Positions 1 through 9,044 of a stretch of 64,000 nt of DNA are shown piece after piece. This DNA is from Nocardia sp. NBC_01327 (GTDB lineage: Bacteria > Actinomycetota > Actinomycetes > Mycobacteriales > Mycobacteriaceae): NCBI RefSeq assembly GCF_035958815.1, contig NZ_CP108383.1, forward strand, positions 620,001-684,000, in the 5' to 3' direction. Both the position numbers and the translations under genes were made by a program. Within the stretch, counting starts at the first letter, position 1. Each line of letters begins with the position of its first letter. The notes below the pieces were generated by a model. It was not told the origin of the DNA. It saw nothing but the letters and a program-made list of their open reading frames with translations, and searched no databases.

Positions 1-227
1 ACTGCTTGTTCCATGTTTCACCTGACTTAGAAACGGATTCCATACCAACGGATGTCCTGAGGGGAATCACCGTTGCATGGGAGTAGACCATCGCGGATGT
101 TGCGCCGTGGTACGTGACTGTGAAAGCTACGTAAACCGACGTGCTTCTCGCCGCCCCATATGGTTTCATGACAATCAACAGTGATTCACTGTAGAAGACA
201 TGAGAGTTTCGAGCCGAGGGATGCCAT

Positions 228-1439
228 ATGACCGACACCGCCGAGTTCCTGATCATCGGAGGCGGCCTGGAGGGGCTCGCCATCGCCTGGTCCCTGGCCG
301 AGCGCGGTGCCACCGATATCGTGCTGCTGGAACGGAATTCGCTCTGCTCGGGTATGACCGGCAAGTCCAGCGGCGTGGTCCGCTGCCACTACGGCGCACC
401 CTCGCTGGCGGCCATGTCCTGGTGGTCGGTGCCGTTCTTCGAGAACGCGACCGAGATCCTCGGGGACGATCTGGGTTTCCGGCAGTGCGGGTACGCGGTC
501 GGCGTCGGCGCGGACAATCTGGATCCGCTGAAGGCGAATGTGGCCATGCAGCAGGCCCTGGGCATCGAGGTGGATCTGCTCGCCCACGACGATATGGCCG
601 CCCTGTGGCCCGGCCTGCGGGTCGACGATTTCGCCGCCTTCGCCTACGAACCCCGTGGTGGGCGGGGTGAGGCGTATCTGACCGGTATGGCGTTCGCCGC
701 GGCGGCACGCGCACTGGGTGTGCGGATTCGCCAGCAGACACCCGTGGTCGAGCTGCTCACCGCGGCGGGCCGCGTTGGTGATTCCGCGGCGGGCCGCGTG
801 ATCGGCGCGAAGCTGGCCGACGGCACCGAGGTGCACGCCGGAACCGTGGTGCTGGCAGCCGGTCCGTGGACTCCCGCACTCGCCGCGACCGCCGGTGTGG
901 ACGTCCCCGTGAAAGCCCAGCGCGCCCAGCTGATCATGATCGATCAGGGCGAACCGCTCCCGCAGGTCCCGGTGCTCTCTGATCTGGTGAGTCTGCAATA
1001 CCTGTGCCGGGAGCCCAATGGTGAACTGCTGGCGGGCAATAGCGATCACGCCGTCCCCGAGTACCTCGATCCGGACGACTTTGTGAACCGCGCCGATGAT
1101 TCCACCGTCGAGAAGGTGGTCGGCAGACTGGAACACCGGCTCCCGCAGATGCCGGATCCGCGCATTACCGGCAGTTATGTCGGCGCGTACGACGTCACCC
1201 CCGACTACAACCCGATCATCGGCCCCGCGCCGGCGCCGGGTCTGTTCCTGGCCACCGGCTTCTCCGGCCACGGCTTCAAGATCTCCCCGGCGGTCGGCCG
1301 ACTGGTCGCGGATCTGCTGCTGCACAACGGAACCGAGCTCCCGAATGTCGAGGCCGCCGACTTCCGCTACGAGCGTTTCGCCGAAGGCCGCCCCCTGCTG
1401 AGTCCGCACCCGTATGTGGGCGCGGGCGAAATGCGCTGA
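228..1439 (+). CDS. FAD-dependent amine/amino-acid oxidase (sarcosine-oxidase beta / DadA-like)
   Basis: The 403-residue protein begins with a Rossmann FAD-binding segment (IIGGGLEGLAIAWSLAERG, residues 8-26), followed at 32-36 by the acidic strand end LLERN. The C-terminal part has the family hallmark for flavin contact, DYNPIIGPAPAPGLFLATG, then FSGHGFKISPAVG near residues 345-360. This is the DAO superfamily (glycine/sarcosine/D-amino-acid oxidases), which oxidises a C-N bond and releases an imine. It is the first gene of a plus-strand cluster with a glutamine-synthetase-like gene 40 nt downstream, so its substrate is probably a secondary amine or N-methyl amino acid. Exact substrate is inference. 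The ATG at 228 was chosen because the upstream frame is not conserved-looking. Confidence 0.85.
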   Translation: MTDTAEFLIIGGGLEGLAIAWSLAERGATDIVLLERNSLCSGMTGKSSGVVRCHYGAPSLAAMSWWSVPFFENATEILGDDLGFRQCGYAVGVGADNLDPLKANVAMQQALGIEVDLLAHDDMAALWPGLRVDDFAAFAYEPRGGRGEAYLTGMAFAAAARALGVRIRQQTPVVELLTAAGRVGDSAAGRVIGAKLADGTEVHAGTVVLAAGPWTPALAATAGVDVPVKAQRAQLIMIDQGEPLPQVPVLSDLVSLQYLCREPNGELLAGNSDHAVPEYLDPDDFVNRADDSTVEKVVGRLEHRLPQMPDPRITGSYVGAYDVTPDYNPIIGPAPAPGLFLATGFSGHGFKISPAVGRLVADLLLHNGTELPNVEAADFRYERFAEGRPLLSPHPYVGAGEMR

Positions 1440-1479
1440 ACCTCAATCTCATCCGAACCCTGCTGCTTCAGGAGCCGAT

Positions 1480-2820
1480 ATGGCGACAGATACCACCGCC
1501 ACCGTCACGCCGATCACCACCCACCGCACCCTGTCCGAACAGGCGCGTGCCACCGGCACCACCTTCATTCTGGCCGTCTTCACCACCCTGTCCGGCAAGC
1601 CGTGCGCGAAACTCGTTCCGGTCCAGGCGGTCGGCCAGCTCGAGGCGGACGGTGTCGGCTTCGCCGGCTATGCGGCCGGAATGATGGGCCAGCAGCCGCG
1701 TGATTCGGATCTGGTCGCGATTCCGGACGCGTCCACCTTCATTCCGATTCCCTTCGTGCGTCCCGGCCTGGCCATGGTGCACTGCACGCCGCATGTGGAG
1801 GGCAGGCCGTGGCCGTTCGCGCCGCGAGTCATCCTGCAGCGCAACCTCGCCCGCGCCGCCGAACTCGGATACACCGTGAAGGTCGGGGCCGAGATCGAAT
1901 ACTTCCTGGTGGACAAGGGTCCGAACGGCCTGATCCCCGCCGACGCCGCCGATGTGAGCCTGCAACCGTGTTACGACGCCCGCGATGTGACGCGTATGTA
2001 CGACCATCTGGCCGAGGTGTCGGAGGCCATGAACACGCTCGGCTGGGGCAATTACGCCAGCGATCACGAGGATGGCAACGGGCAGTTCGAGCAGAATTTC
2101 GACTACGCCGAAGCCATGATCACGGCGGACCGGGTGATCACCGCCCGCTATCTGCTCTCGGTGATCGCCGAAAAGCGCGGTATGAAGGCGACTTTCATGC
2201 CGAAGCCGTTCACCGACCGCACCGGTACGGGCATGCACATGCACCTGTCGCTCTGGTCGGGCGATCATCCGCTCTTTCCGGATGCCGACGATCCGCGTGG
2301 GCTCGGATTGTCTTCCACCGCATACGGTTTCCTCGCAGGCATGCTCGACCACGCCTGTGCCCTGCAGGGAGTGATCGCCCCGACCGTCAACTCCTACAAG
2401 CGAACCGGCGCGACGAGCACCGCCAGCGGCGCGACCTGGTCCCCGCGCTACGCCACCTACGGCGGCAATGACCGCACCCACTACCTGCGGGTACCCGATC
2501 AGCACCGGGTGGAACTGCGCGGAGCGGACGGCTCCGCCAACCCGTACCTGGCCATGGCCGCCTCGATCGCCGCCGGACTCGACGGCATAGACCGCGAACT
2601 CGACCCCGGCACACCCGGCGAACAGCGCGGCGACATGCTGCCCATGACCCTCATCCACGCCATGGACGCCATGGAATCGGATCCGGTGGTCACCGCCGCC
2701 CTCGATGTGGCCGGCCCCGGCGTCGCCGCCTACTTCGCCGAACGCAAACGCGAAGAGTTCTTCACCTGGCACAACACGGTTTCCGACTGGGAGATCGACC
2801 AGTACCTCACGGCCTTCTGA
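1480..2820 (+). CDS. glnT: Type III-like glutamine synthetase (GlnT / gamma-glutamylmethylamide synthetase family)
   Basis: ATP-dependent gamma-glutamyl ligase of 446 residues. Visible glutamine-synthetase motifs are the metal-binding GAEIEYFLVD, NGQFEQNFDYAEA, the ATP/metal motif GTGMHMHLSLW, and NSYKRTG in the glutamate-flap/ATP region. The start at 1480 follows a GGAG Shine-Dalgarno; an in-frame upstream start at 1414 would overlap the oxidase gene and adds non-conserved residues. The length matches the GlnT/GMAS branch rather than GlnA. Its position beside GlxB/C/D homologues is known from rhizobial glx clusters and methylamine-using bacteria with N-methylglutamate synthase. Activity could therefore be glutamine, gamma-glutamylmethylamide or another gamma-glutamylamide synthesis; sequence alone does not decide. 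Confidence 0.85.
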   Translation: MATDTTATVTPITTHRTLSEQARATGTTFILAVFTTLSGKPCAKLVPVQAVGQLEADGVGFAGYAAGMMGQQPRDSDLVAIPDASTFIPIPFVRPGLAMVHCTPHVEGRPWPFAPRVILQRNLARAAELGYTVKVGAEIEYFLVDKGPNGLIPADAADVSLQPCYDARDVTRMYDHLAEVSEAMNTLGWGNYASDHEDGNGQFEQNFDYAEAMITADRVITARYLLSVIAEKRGMKATFMPKPFTDRTGTGMHMHLSLWSGDHPLFPDADDPRGLGLSSTAYGFLAGMLDHACALQGVIAPTVNSYKRTGATSTASGATWSPRYATYGGNDRTHYLRVPDQHRVELRGADGSANPYLAMAASIAAGLDGIDRELDPGTPGEQRGDMLPMTLIHAMDAMESDPVVTAALDVAGPGVAAYFAERKREEFFTWHNTVSDWEIDQYLTAF

Positions 2821-2857
2821 CCCCCCGGCCTCGACCTCGAAAGGAAGGTGATCCCGG

Positions 2858-3859
2858 ATGTGCGGCATAGTCGGCCTGCACCTGCGTGACCCCGCCCTGT
2901 ACCCACAGCTCGGCACACTGCTCACAGGCATGCTGGACCAAATGTGTGACCGCGGCCCGGATTCGGCCGGCATGGCCGTCTACGGCGACCCCGTCTGGTC
3001 TCCGCCCGGCACAGTCACAGTCACCCTGCTCGACAGTCCCGTCCCGGCCGCCCAACTGGCCGAAAAGCTCACTGCCGCAATGGGTGTGCCGGTTACAGCC
3101 ATAGACCTGAACCCCACAATCCTGCTCCACGCCGAAGTAGCCTCCCTTCAGTCCGCCACCCTCTCGTCATCCCGGCGCGCTTCTCGGCCGGGATCCACAC
3201 CGGCACAGCAGGACTCCGGTGCAGCGGGAACCTCCGCGGGTGAAGCCGACGCCCTGGTGCAAGCGATCCGATCCATCGCCCCGAGCGCCCGCGTCATCGG
3301 TTTCGGCCCCGGCCTCGCAGTACTCAAAGGCGTCGGCAATCCGACAACCCTGGCCAACGGCTTCGGCCTCCCGCAGGCGCAGGGCTGGCAGGGTGTCGCG
3401 CACACCCGCATGGCCACCGAATCCGCCGTCACCGCCGAGGGTTCCCATCCCTTCTCGGTGGGCCCCGGCCAATGCCTGGTGCACAACGGATCCTTCAGCA
3501 ATCACATGAGCATCAAGCACGAATTGCAGCGCGCCGGCATCGAATTCGACAGCGAGAACGACACCGAGGTGGGTGCGCGCTTCGTCGCGCAGCAGCTGGC
3601 GCAGGGCGCTGACCTGGAGAAGGCGCTACTCCTGCTCAACGACGTCTTCGACGGCTTCTACACCCTGCTCGTCTCCACCAGCGATTCCTTCGCGGTGGTC
3701 CGCGATGCCATCGCGTGCAAGCCCGCCATCATCGCCGAAACCGATCGGTGGGTGGCCATGGCATCGGAGTACCGCGCACTCGCCGATCTCCCCGGCGTGG
3801 AGCAGGCCCGAATCTTCGAACCCGAACCGGAAGAGGTGTACGTATGGCGGCGATCGTGA
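2858..3859 (+). CDS. glxB: Class II glutamine amidotransferase subunit (GlxB / MgsA-like)
   Basis: The protein starts MCGIVGL, which exposes Cys2 as the N-terminal nucleophile of Ntn glutamine amidotransferases. Other family motifs are HTRMATES, HPFSVG, LVHNGSFSNH and ENDTEVGARF. It corresponds to the first domain of glutamate synthase GltB as a separate polypeptide, which should hydrolyse a gamma-glutamylamide to release ammonia (or methylamine) for the FMN subunit. A Ser/Ala/Gly-rich stretch around residues 104-130 looks like a lineage-specific loop insertion. An AAGGAAGG ribosome site precedes the ATG. The next gene starts 16 nt before this one ends, implying translational coupling. Confidence 0.88.
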   Translation: MCGIVGLHLRDPALYPQLGTLLTGMLDQMCDRGPDSAGMAVYGDPVWSPPGTVTVTLLDSPVPAAQLAEKLTAAMGVPVTAIDLNPTILLHAEVASLQSATLSSSRRASRPGSTPAQQDSGAAGTSAGEADALVQAIRSIAPSARVIGFGPGLAVLKGVGNPTTLANGFGLPQAQGWQGVAHTRMATESAVTAEGSHPFSVGPGQCLVHNGSFSNHMSIKHELQRAGIEFDSENDTEVGARFVAQQLAQGADLEKALLLLNDVFDGFYTLLVSTSDSFAVVRDAIACKPAIIAETDRWVAMASEYRALADLPGVEQARIFEPEPEEVYVWRRS

Positions 3860-4539
3860 GTGAGCGCACCGTGCTCGATGTGGCCGAGTCCGGCACCCGC
3901 GCAGTGAATTCCGCGCTCATGGCAGCAGATGTCCCGGCGGCGGTCACCCTGGCGAACCCGCGTGGCGCACACGCCCTGGCCTGCGGGCTCGACCGCGATA
4001 TTGCGGTCACGGTCGAAGGCCACGTCGGCTACTACTGCGCGGGCATGAACCAGCACGCCACTGTGACAATCGACGGCAGCGCCGGTGTCGGCGTCGCGGA
4101 GAACATGATGTCCGGCACGGTCCGGGTGCGCGGCGATGCCTCGCAGTCGGCGGGCGCGACCGCCCATGGCGGACTGCTCGTCATCGAGGGCAATGCCGGT
4201 GCGCGCTGCGGCATTTCGATGAAGGGCGTCGACATCGTCGTAGGCGGCAATATCGGCCATATGAGCGCCTTCATGGGCCAGGCCGGCCGCCTCGTCGTCC
4301 TCGGCGATGCCGGTGAAGCCCTGGGCGATTCCCTCTACGAGGCCCGAATCTACGTCCGCGGCAAGGTCGCCTCCCTCGGCGCGGACTGCGTCCGCAAACC
4401 CATGCGCCCCGAACACCTCACCGAACTCCGCGACCTGCTCACCACCGCCGGCTTCGATGCCGACCCCGCCGACTTCACCCGCTACGGCTCCGCCCGCCAC
4501 CTCTACCACTTCCACGTAGACAACGCCGCCGCCTACTGA
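3844..4539 (+). CDS. glxC: GltB C-terminal (GXGXG) domain subunit (GlxC / MgsB-like)
   Basis: The protein has 232 residues and consists of the repetitive right-handed beta-helix fold of the glutamate synthase alpha C-terminal domain. Repeated Gly-rich turns are visible, for example GGLLVIEGNAGARCGISMKG, GGNIGHMSAFMGQAGRLVVLG and the family pattern GDAGEALGDSLYEARIYVRG. It should be a structural subunit holding the amidotransferase and FMN subunits together. The ATG at 3844 was chosen because the 43 residues encoded upstream in frame are antisense-like and Arg-rich, and the gene overlaps the 3-prime end of glxB by 16 nt as in other glx clusters. Confidence 0.87.
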   Translation: MAAIVSERTVLDVAESGTRAVNSALMAADVPAAVTLANPRGAHALACGLDRDIAVTVEGHVGYYCAGMNQHATVTIDGSAGVGVAENMMSGTVRVRGDASQSAGATAHGGLLVIEGNAGARCGISMKGVDIVVGGNIGHMSAFMGQAGRLVVLGDAGEALGDSLYEARIYVRGKVASLGADCVRKPMRPEHLTELRDLLTTAGFDADPADFTRYGSARHLYHFHVDNAAAY

Positions 4540-4605
4540 CCGCCCCGCCCCCAACGCCCGCCCATCCCATCCCATCCCATCCACATCCGCCCACCCCGCG
4601 CCCAA

Positions 4606-4730
4606 CCGAACAGCCCGCCCAGCCCCGAACAGCCCGTGCCTTCCCGACCAACTCGTGCCGGACCGAACAGCCCGCCTCGGACCGGAACTGCGCCTGCAGG
4701 GGCTGTTCGAAGCAGACAGAGCCTGTTCGG
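4606..4730. repeat. Five copies of an ACCGAACAG-type motif upstream of glxD
   Basis: The 252-nt gap between glxC and glxD contains CCGAACAGCCCG at 4606-4617, 4625-4636 and 4663-4674. Two inverted versions follow, GGCTGTTCG at 4701-4709 and GCCTGTTCGG at 4721-4730. The direct and inverted copies could pair in RNA or bind a regulator. A run of CATCC repeats lies just upstream at about 4561-4582. No function is known to me. Confidence 0.55.
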
Positions 4731-4791
4731 TGCCAGGCGGACGTACCCGGTCGGCGGCACCCGCCGATCCCTTCGACAGGAGTCCGAATCC

Positions 4792-6111
4792 ATGACTCGC
4801 CCGAATCCCGCGCTCCGCGAATCCGCGACGTTCGATCGTCGCGCCATTGCCGAGATCCAGCGCGCCGCGGAGACCGGTATCTACGATATTCGCGGCTGGG
4901 GTGCGAAACGCCCACTGCCGCACTTCGATGATCTGCTGTTCCTGGGCGCGTCCATGTCCCGCTATCCGCTCGAGGGGTATCGGGAACGTTGCGACACCGA
5001 TGTGGTGCTCGGCGACCGGCATGCGAAACATCCACTGCACCTGGATATTCCGATCACCATTGCGGGCATGAGTTTCGGTGCGCTGTCGGGCCAGGCCAAG
5101 GAGGCGCTCGGCCGGGGCGCGAGCCTGGCCGGTACCTCCACCACCACCGGTGACGGCGGTATGACCACCGAGGAGCGCGGGCAGTCCAAACATCTGGTGT
5201 ACCAGTATCTTCCGTCCCGATACGGCATGAACCCCGATGATCTGCGCAAGGCCGATGCCATCGAGATCGTGCTCGGCCAGGGCGCGAAGCCGGGCGGCGG
5301 CGGCATGCTGCTGGGGCAGAAGATCAGCGCGCGGGTGGCCGGAATGCGCACGCTGCCCGAGGGTATCGATCAGCGCAGCGCCTGCCGCCATCCGGACTGG
5401 ACCGGTCCGGACGATCTGGCCATCAAGATTCTCGAACTGCGGGAGATCACCCAGTGGGAGAAGCCGATCTACATCAAGATCGGCGCGACCCGCACCTACT
5501 ACGACGTCAAGCTCGCGGTGAAGGCGGGCGCGGATGTGGTCGTGGTCGACGGCATGCAGGGCGGAACCGCCGCCACCCAGGACGTTTTCATCGAAAACGT
5601 CGGCATCCCCACCCTTGCCGCCATTCCCCAGGCCGTTCAGGCGTTGCAGGAGTTGGGTGTTCACCGCAAGGTCCAGCTCATCATCTCCGGCGGCATTCGC
5701 ACCGGCGCCGATGTCGCCAAGGCCATGGCCCTCGGCGCGGACGCCGTCGCCATCGGCACCGCGGCCCTGATTGCCCTGGGCGACAACAGCCCCCGCTTCG
5801 CCGCGCAATACGAGGCGCTCGGCTCCGCCCCCGGCTTCTACGACGATTTCCAAGACGGCCGCGACCCCGCCGGCATCTCCACCCAAGACCCCGAACTCGC
5901 CAAAAACCTCGACCCCGTGGAAGGCGGCCGCCGCCTCGCCAACTACCTCCGCGTCCTCACCATGGAAGCCCAGACCCTCGCCCGAGCCTGCGGCAAATCC
6001 CACCTCCACAACCTCGAACCCGAAGACCTCGTCGCCCTGACAGTGGAAGCCGCCGCCATGGCGCGAGTCCCGCTGGCAGGCACCACCTGGATCCCCGGAG
6101 CGCTCGCATGA
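4792..6111 (+). CDS. glxD: FMN-binding glutamate synthase-like subunit (GlxD / MgsC-like)
   Basis: The 439-residue TIM-barrel protein has the signatures of the GltB FMN domain. These are a Gly-rich KPGGGGMLLGQKI loop, the strand and loop GADVVVVDGMQGGTAATQ, and the phosphate-binding segments IISGGIRTGADVAKAMALGA and DAVAIGTAALIALG. It should add an amino group to 2-oxoglutarate (glutamate synthase) or use methylamine (N-methylglutamate synthase) with GlxB and GlxC. The start follows GACAGGAGTCC and gives the expected N terminus; the upstream in-frame extension from 4636 is a translated intergenic repeat region. It overlaps the next gene by 4 nt (ATGA). The 3Fe-4S cysteine cluster of full GltB is not obvious here. 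Confidence 0.87.
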   Translation: MTRPNPALRESATFDRRAIAEIQRAAETGIYDIRGWGAKRPLPHFDDLLFLGASMSRYPLEGYRERCDTDVVLGDRHAKHPLHLDIPITIAGMSFGALSGQAKEALGRGASLAGTSTTTGDGGMTTEERGQSKHLVYQYLPSRYGMNPDDLRKADAIEIVLGQGAKPGGGGMLLGQKISARVAGMRTLPEGIDQRSACRHPDWTGPDDLAIKILELREITQWEKPIYIKIGATRTYYDVKLAVKAGADVVVVDGMQGGTAATQDVFIENVGIPTLAAIPQAVQALQELGVHRKVQLIISGGIRTGADVAKAMALGADAVAIGTAALIALGDNSPRFAAQYEALGSAPGFYDDFQDGRDPAGISTQDPELAKNLDPVEGGRRLANYLRVLTMEAQTLARACGKSHLHNLEPEDLVALTVEAAAMARVPLAGTTWIPGALA

Positions 6112-7577
6112 GCCTGCCGGATGCCCCGAAGTCACTGCCCACCAGTGCAACAGCACTATCCGACAGCGGACCGGCGCAGTTGGATAGCGAGCCGACGCTC
6201 GAGGCCGGTGGACCGGCGCCGTACAGCAGTGGAGCGGCGGGGCCGGCCGGCTCGACGGACTCGTTGGAGGTTCGGACCGCATCGGCTGATGGGCGTACGA
6301 GGCGCGCTGCCGGTCGGGCAGTAGCCGACCCACGCATCGCGGCAGCGGCATTCGATCCGCTGTGGGAGGAGATTCTCGCGGTGGGGCGGGACGGCGGCAC
6401 CGGGGGTTATCGGCGCTATGCCTGGTCGGATGCGGATCTCACACTGCGCGAATGGTTTCGGGGGTGCGCGGGGGCGCGATCGATGGACGTGGAGGAGGAC
6501 CGGAACGGGAATCTCTGGGCCTGGTGGCTGCCGCGCGATTGGGTGGGTGATCCCAAGGGGGCCTTTGTCACCGGGTCACATCTGGATTCGGTGCCGGACG
6601 GCGGGGCTTTCGACGGACCATTGGGAATAGTCTCGGCGTTCGCGGCAGTCGATCTGCTGCGGGCGCGGGGTATCGAGCCGTCGATTCCCCTTGCGGTGGT
6701 GGCCTTCTCGGATGAGGAGGGTGCGCGATTCGGGGTGGCCTGCATCGGTTCGCAATTGGCGACCGGCACGCTGGCTCCGGAGCGTGCGCTGGGCCTGCGC
6801 GATATCGACGGAATCACGTTGGCGGAGGCCCTGACTCGGGCGGGCCGCCGCCCGGAGCAACTGGGAGTGGACACCACCCTCACCGATCGCGTCGGCGTCT
6901 TCATCGAGCTGCACATCGAGCAGGGTCGCGCCCTCGACCTGGTCGACAGCCCGCTGGCGCTGGCCTCGTCGATCTGGCCGCACGGCCGCTGGGAATTCGA
7001 CTTCACCGGCGAGGCCAACCACGCCGGTGCGACTCGCCTGGTCGACCGCCACGACCCCATGCTGGCCTTCGCCTCCACCGTGCACACGGCTCGTGCGGAG
7101 GCGGTAGCCCGTTCGGCGGTAGCGACTTTCGGAAAGGTGCTGGTCTCTCCGAACGGCACCAACGCGATTCCCTCGCGGGTCCGCGCCTGGCTCGACGCCC
7201 GTGCTGCCGACCAACCGACTCTGGAACTGATGGTCTCGCGCATCACCGCCGCCGCCCGTGGTCACGCCACCATCGACGGTATCGATCTACAGGTGGTGGC
7301 CGAATCCATCACCCCCATAGTCGAATTCCCGGCCGAGCCGCGAGAACGCCTCGCGCGGACCCTCACCCATCTCGGCGATATCCCCGTAATCCCCACGGCC
7401 GCAGGCCATGACGCGGGCATCCTCTCCGACAGCGTGCCCACCGCCATGCTCTTCGTCCGCAACCCCACCGGCGTCTCGCATTCCCCCGCCGAGCACGCCG
7501 AACCGGCGGATTGCCATGTGGGCGCGGCGGCTCTGGCCGATGTCATGGCGGCGTGGGTTACGGCAGAACCGGCCTGA
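6108..7577 (+). CDS. M20-family Zn-dependent amidohydrolase (allantoate amidase / N-carbamoyl amino-acid hydrolase type)
   Basis: The enzyme hydrolyses a C-N amide or ureido bond using two metal ions. Metal-binding motifs are visible: GSHLDSVPDGGAFDGPLG, AFSDEEGARFG, IELHIEQG and the C-terminal AGHDAG. The core matches allantoate amidohydrolase, beta-ureidopropionase and N-carbamoyl-L-amino-acid hydrolases, which are about 410 residues long. Here an N-terminal extension of about 75 residues rich in Ser, Ala, Pro and Gly precedes the core. The ATG overlaps the glxD stop (ATGA), supporting co-translation and the long N terminus, although an internal start cannot be excluded. It probably liberates ammonia or an amino acid for the preceding enzymes. 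Confidence 0.82.
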   Translation: MSLPDAPKSLPTSATALSDSGPAQLDSEPTLEAGGPAPYSSGAAGPAGSTDSLEVRTASADGRTRRAAGRAVADPRIAAAAFDPLWEEILAVGRDGGTGGYRRYAWSDADLTLREWFRGCAGARSMDVEEDRNGNLWAWWLPRDWVGDPKGAFVTGSHLDSVPDGGAFDGPLGIVSAFAAVDLLRARGIEPSIPLAVVAFSDEEGARFGVACIGSQLATGTLAPERALGLRDIDGITLAEALTRAGRRPEQLGVDTTLTDRVGVFIELHIEQGRALDLVDSPLALASSIWPHGRWEFDFTGEANHAGATRLVDRHDPMLAFASTVHTARAEAVARSAVATFGKVLVSPNGTNAIPSRVRAWLDARAADQPTLELMVSRITAAARGHATIDGIDLQVVAESITPIVEFPAEPRERLARTLTHLGDIPVIPTAAGHDAGILSDSVPTAMLFVRNPTGVSHSPAEHAEPADCHVGAAALADVMAAWVTAEPA

Positions 7578-7649
7578 GCGGTCAAAGATCGACCCGCGAC
7601 GGCATTTATTGACTATCTGCCCCGATTTTTGTCCGCTCAGGCCGGGCGA

Positions 7650-8309
7650 CTACTCCTCGCTGTGATTGTCGGGGTACGCGGTGATAGCCAGGAATCGAAT
7701 CGGCAGCCGCACGAGATCATTCGGCCCGTGCGGCCCTTCACCGTCCAGCAGCAGCGCATCACCCGGCCGGAGCGTGTACTCGGAATCGCCGTGCCCGTAG
7801 ACCATGACCCCCTCGAGCATGTAGAGCAGTTCCGTCCCCGCATGCTGGAACAGTGGGAACGTCTCACTGGCCTCGGTGAGCGTGACGAGCACCGGCTCCA
7901 GCCGCTTGTGCTGTCCCCGCAGTGCGCCGAGCAATTCGTAGTGATGCCCCACCCGAGTACCGCGCCCGACGATCCGCGCACCGTTCCCGGCGGGGGTGAA
8001 CACCGCCTCTCGCGCCGTATCCGCACCCCGGAACAGTGAAGTCACCGGCACATCCAACCCCGAAGCCAGCCGCGCCAAAGTCGAGAGGCTGCACGAGGTC
8101 TGCGCATTCTCGATCTTCGAGAGCATGGCCTTGGATATCCCGACCTTGGCCGCCATATCCCCCACCGACAACCCGCTGGCCAACCGCAGCGCCCGCACCT
8201 GTTTCCCGATGATCCGCTCGAGATCCACCCCCGTAGGCGTATCAGCGGAAATCTCCCGCTGCACCGGGGCGGGATCGCCATTGTCACGGTGTTCAACCCG
8301 GCCTGTCAT
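7650..8309 (-). CDS. XRE-family regulator with C-terminal cupin domain
   Basis: The 219-residue protein has an N-terminal helix-turn-helix (about residues 28-85, with VGDMAAKVGISKAMLSKIEN as the recognition region). A double-stranded beta-helix cupin follows at roughly 110-205, containing GTELLYMLEGVMVYGHGDSEYTL and LRPGDALLLDGEGPHG. This architecture is typical of regulators that sense a small ligand and control amine, polyamine or amino-acid catabolism (PuuR and ClgR-like cupin regulators). It lies convergent to the end of the glutamate-synthase-like cluster, so it is the obvious candidate regulator, but no operator was identified. Confidence 0.85.
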   Translation of the reverse strand: MTGRVEHRDNGDPAPVQREISADTPTGVDLERIIGKQVRALRLASGLSVGDMAAKVGISKAMLSKIENAQTSCSLSTLARLASGLDVPVTSLFRGADTAREAVFTPAGNGARIVGRGTRVGHHYELLGALRGQHKRLEPVLVTLTEASETFPLFQHAGTELLYMLEGVMVYGHGDSEYTLRPGDALLLDGEGPHGPNDLVRLPIRFLAITAYPDNHSEE

Positions 8310-8372
8310 ACGCCGATCCTATCCCGAGTTTCCTACCAGTTGACGATGACTACCACCTCAGGATCGCCCCGC

Positions 8373-9044
8373 TCAACTGGGGTCGGACCCCCGAACAGCG
8401 GACAGCCACACCGCCGCAGCCGCAGCGACAACAGTCGCGCCGGCAAACGCCGCCGCCCCACCCCCCGCCACGTAGACCCACAGCAATCCCGCAATCGGCC
8501 CCGCGACAGCGGACTGCCCATCCAGCAACAACCGCCGCCCGAACCGCGACACCCTCACCGCATTCGCCGCAGCCCCCTCATCCGCCCGACTCGGATTATC
8601 GATAAGCCTTCCCACCGGCTCACTACTCCGCAACCGCCCCGAAGGAAACACCCGCCCTCCCGCAACAGTCACCGTCCGCCCAGCCAATTCCGCATTCGAC
8701 TGCGGCAACGCCACCAGCGACGAATCGAAATACACCGGCAACCACCGAGTCCGCCCCCCGGTAGTGAACTCCAACCAAGACCGACTGACCAGCCGATGCT
8801 GCTGCCGCACCCTGCGCACCCCAACATCCCGACACGCACTACCCGACTTCGGCAACCCGACCGGCAGATACCCGAGCGCCCCAGTGAACTGAAAAGCGCT
8901 GTACCCCAGGATGATCAACCCGACCGCCCCGAGCGCGGCCACCTGCTCCGAGTCGCCGAACGGCGCCCAGGCGAGAGTTACCGCCAGAGCGCCGATCGTC
9001 ACGATCACCGGGTAGGCCAGGGGGTGGCCTGTCCGGGAACTCAC
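8373..9044 (-). CDS. Conserved actinobacterial membrane protein
   Basis: The 223-residue protein has two N-terminal membrane helices (about 12-32 and 36-58) and two C-terminal ones (about 182-215). Between them is a soluble segment with short beta strands (SWLEFTTGGRTRWLPVYFD). I do not recognise a named family. Its start overlaps the end of the downstream-of-ABC lipoprotein gene by 4 nt on the same strand, so it is the last gene of the peptide importer operon and may be co-regulated with it. Confidence 0.65.
   Translation of the reverse strand: MSSRTGHPLAYPVIVTIGALAVTLAWAPFGDSEQVAALGAVGLIILGYSAFQFTGALGYLPVGLPKSGSACRDVGVRRVRQQHRLVSRSWLEFTTGGRTRWLPVYFDSSLVALPQSNAELAGRTVTVAGGRVFPSGRLRSSEPVGRLIDNPSRADEGAAANAVRVSRFGRRLLLDGQSAVAGPIAGLLWVYVAGGGAAAFAGATVVAAAAAVWLSAVRGSDPS

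Noticed and set aside
1..227. Possible gene or RNA at the left edge
   Set aside because: No coding frame or recognisable RNA structure; probably the promoter region of the oxidase cluster.
3658..6351. An 897-codon open frame on the minus strand and similar long antisense frames across GC-rich genes
   Set aside because: They lie opposite well-recognised genes (glxC, glxD), are Gly/Arg/Ala-rich and have no domain. They are codon-bias shadows.
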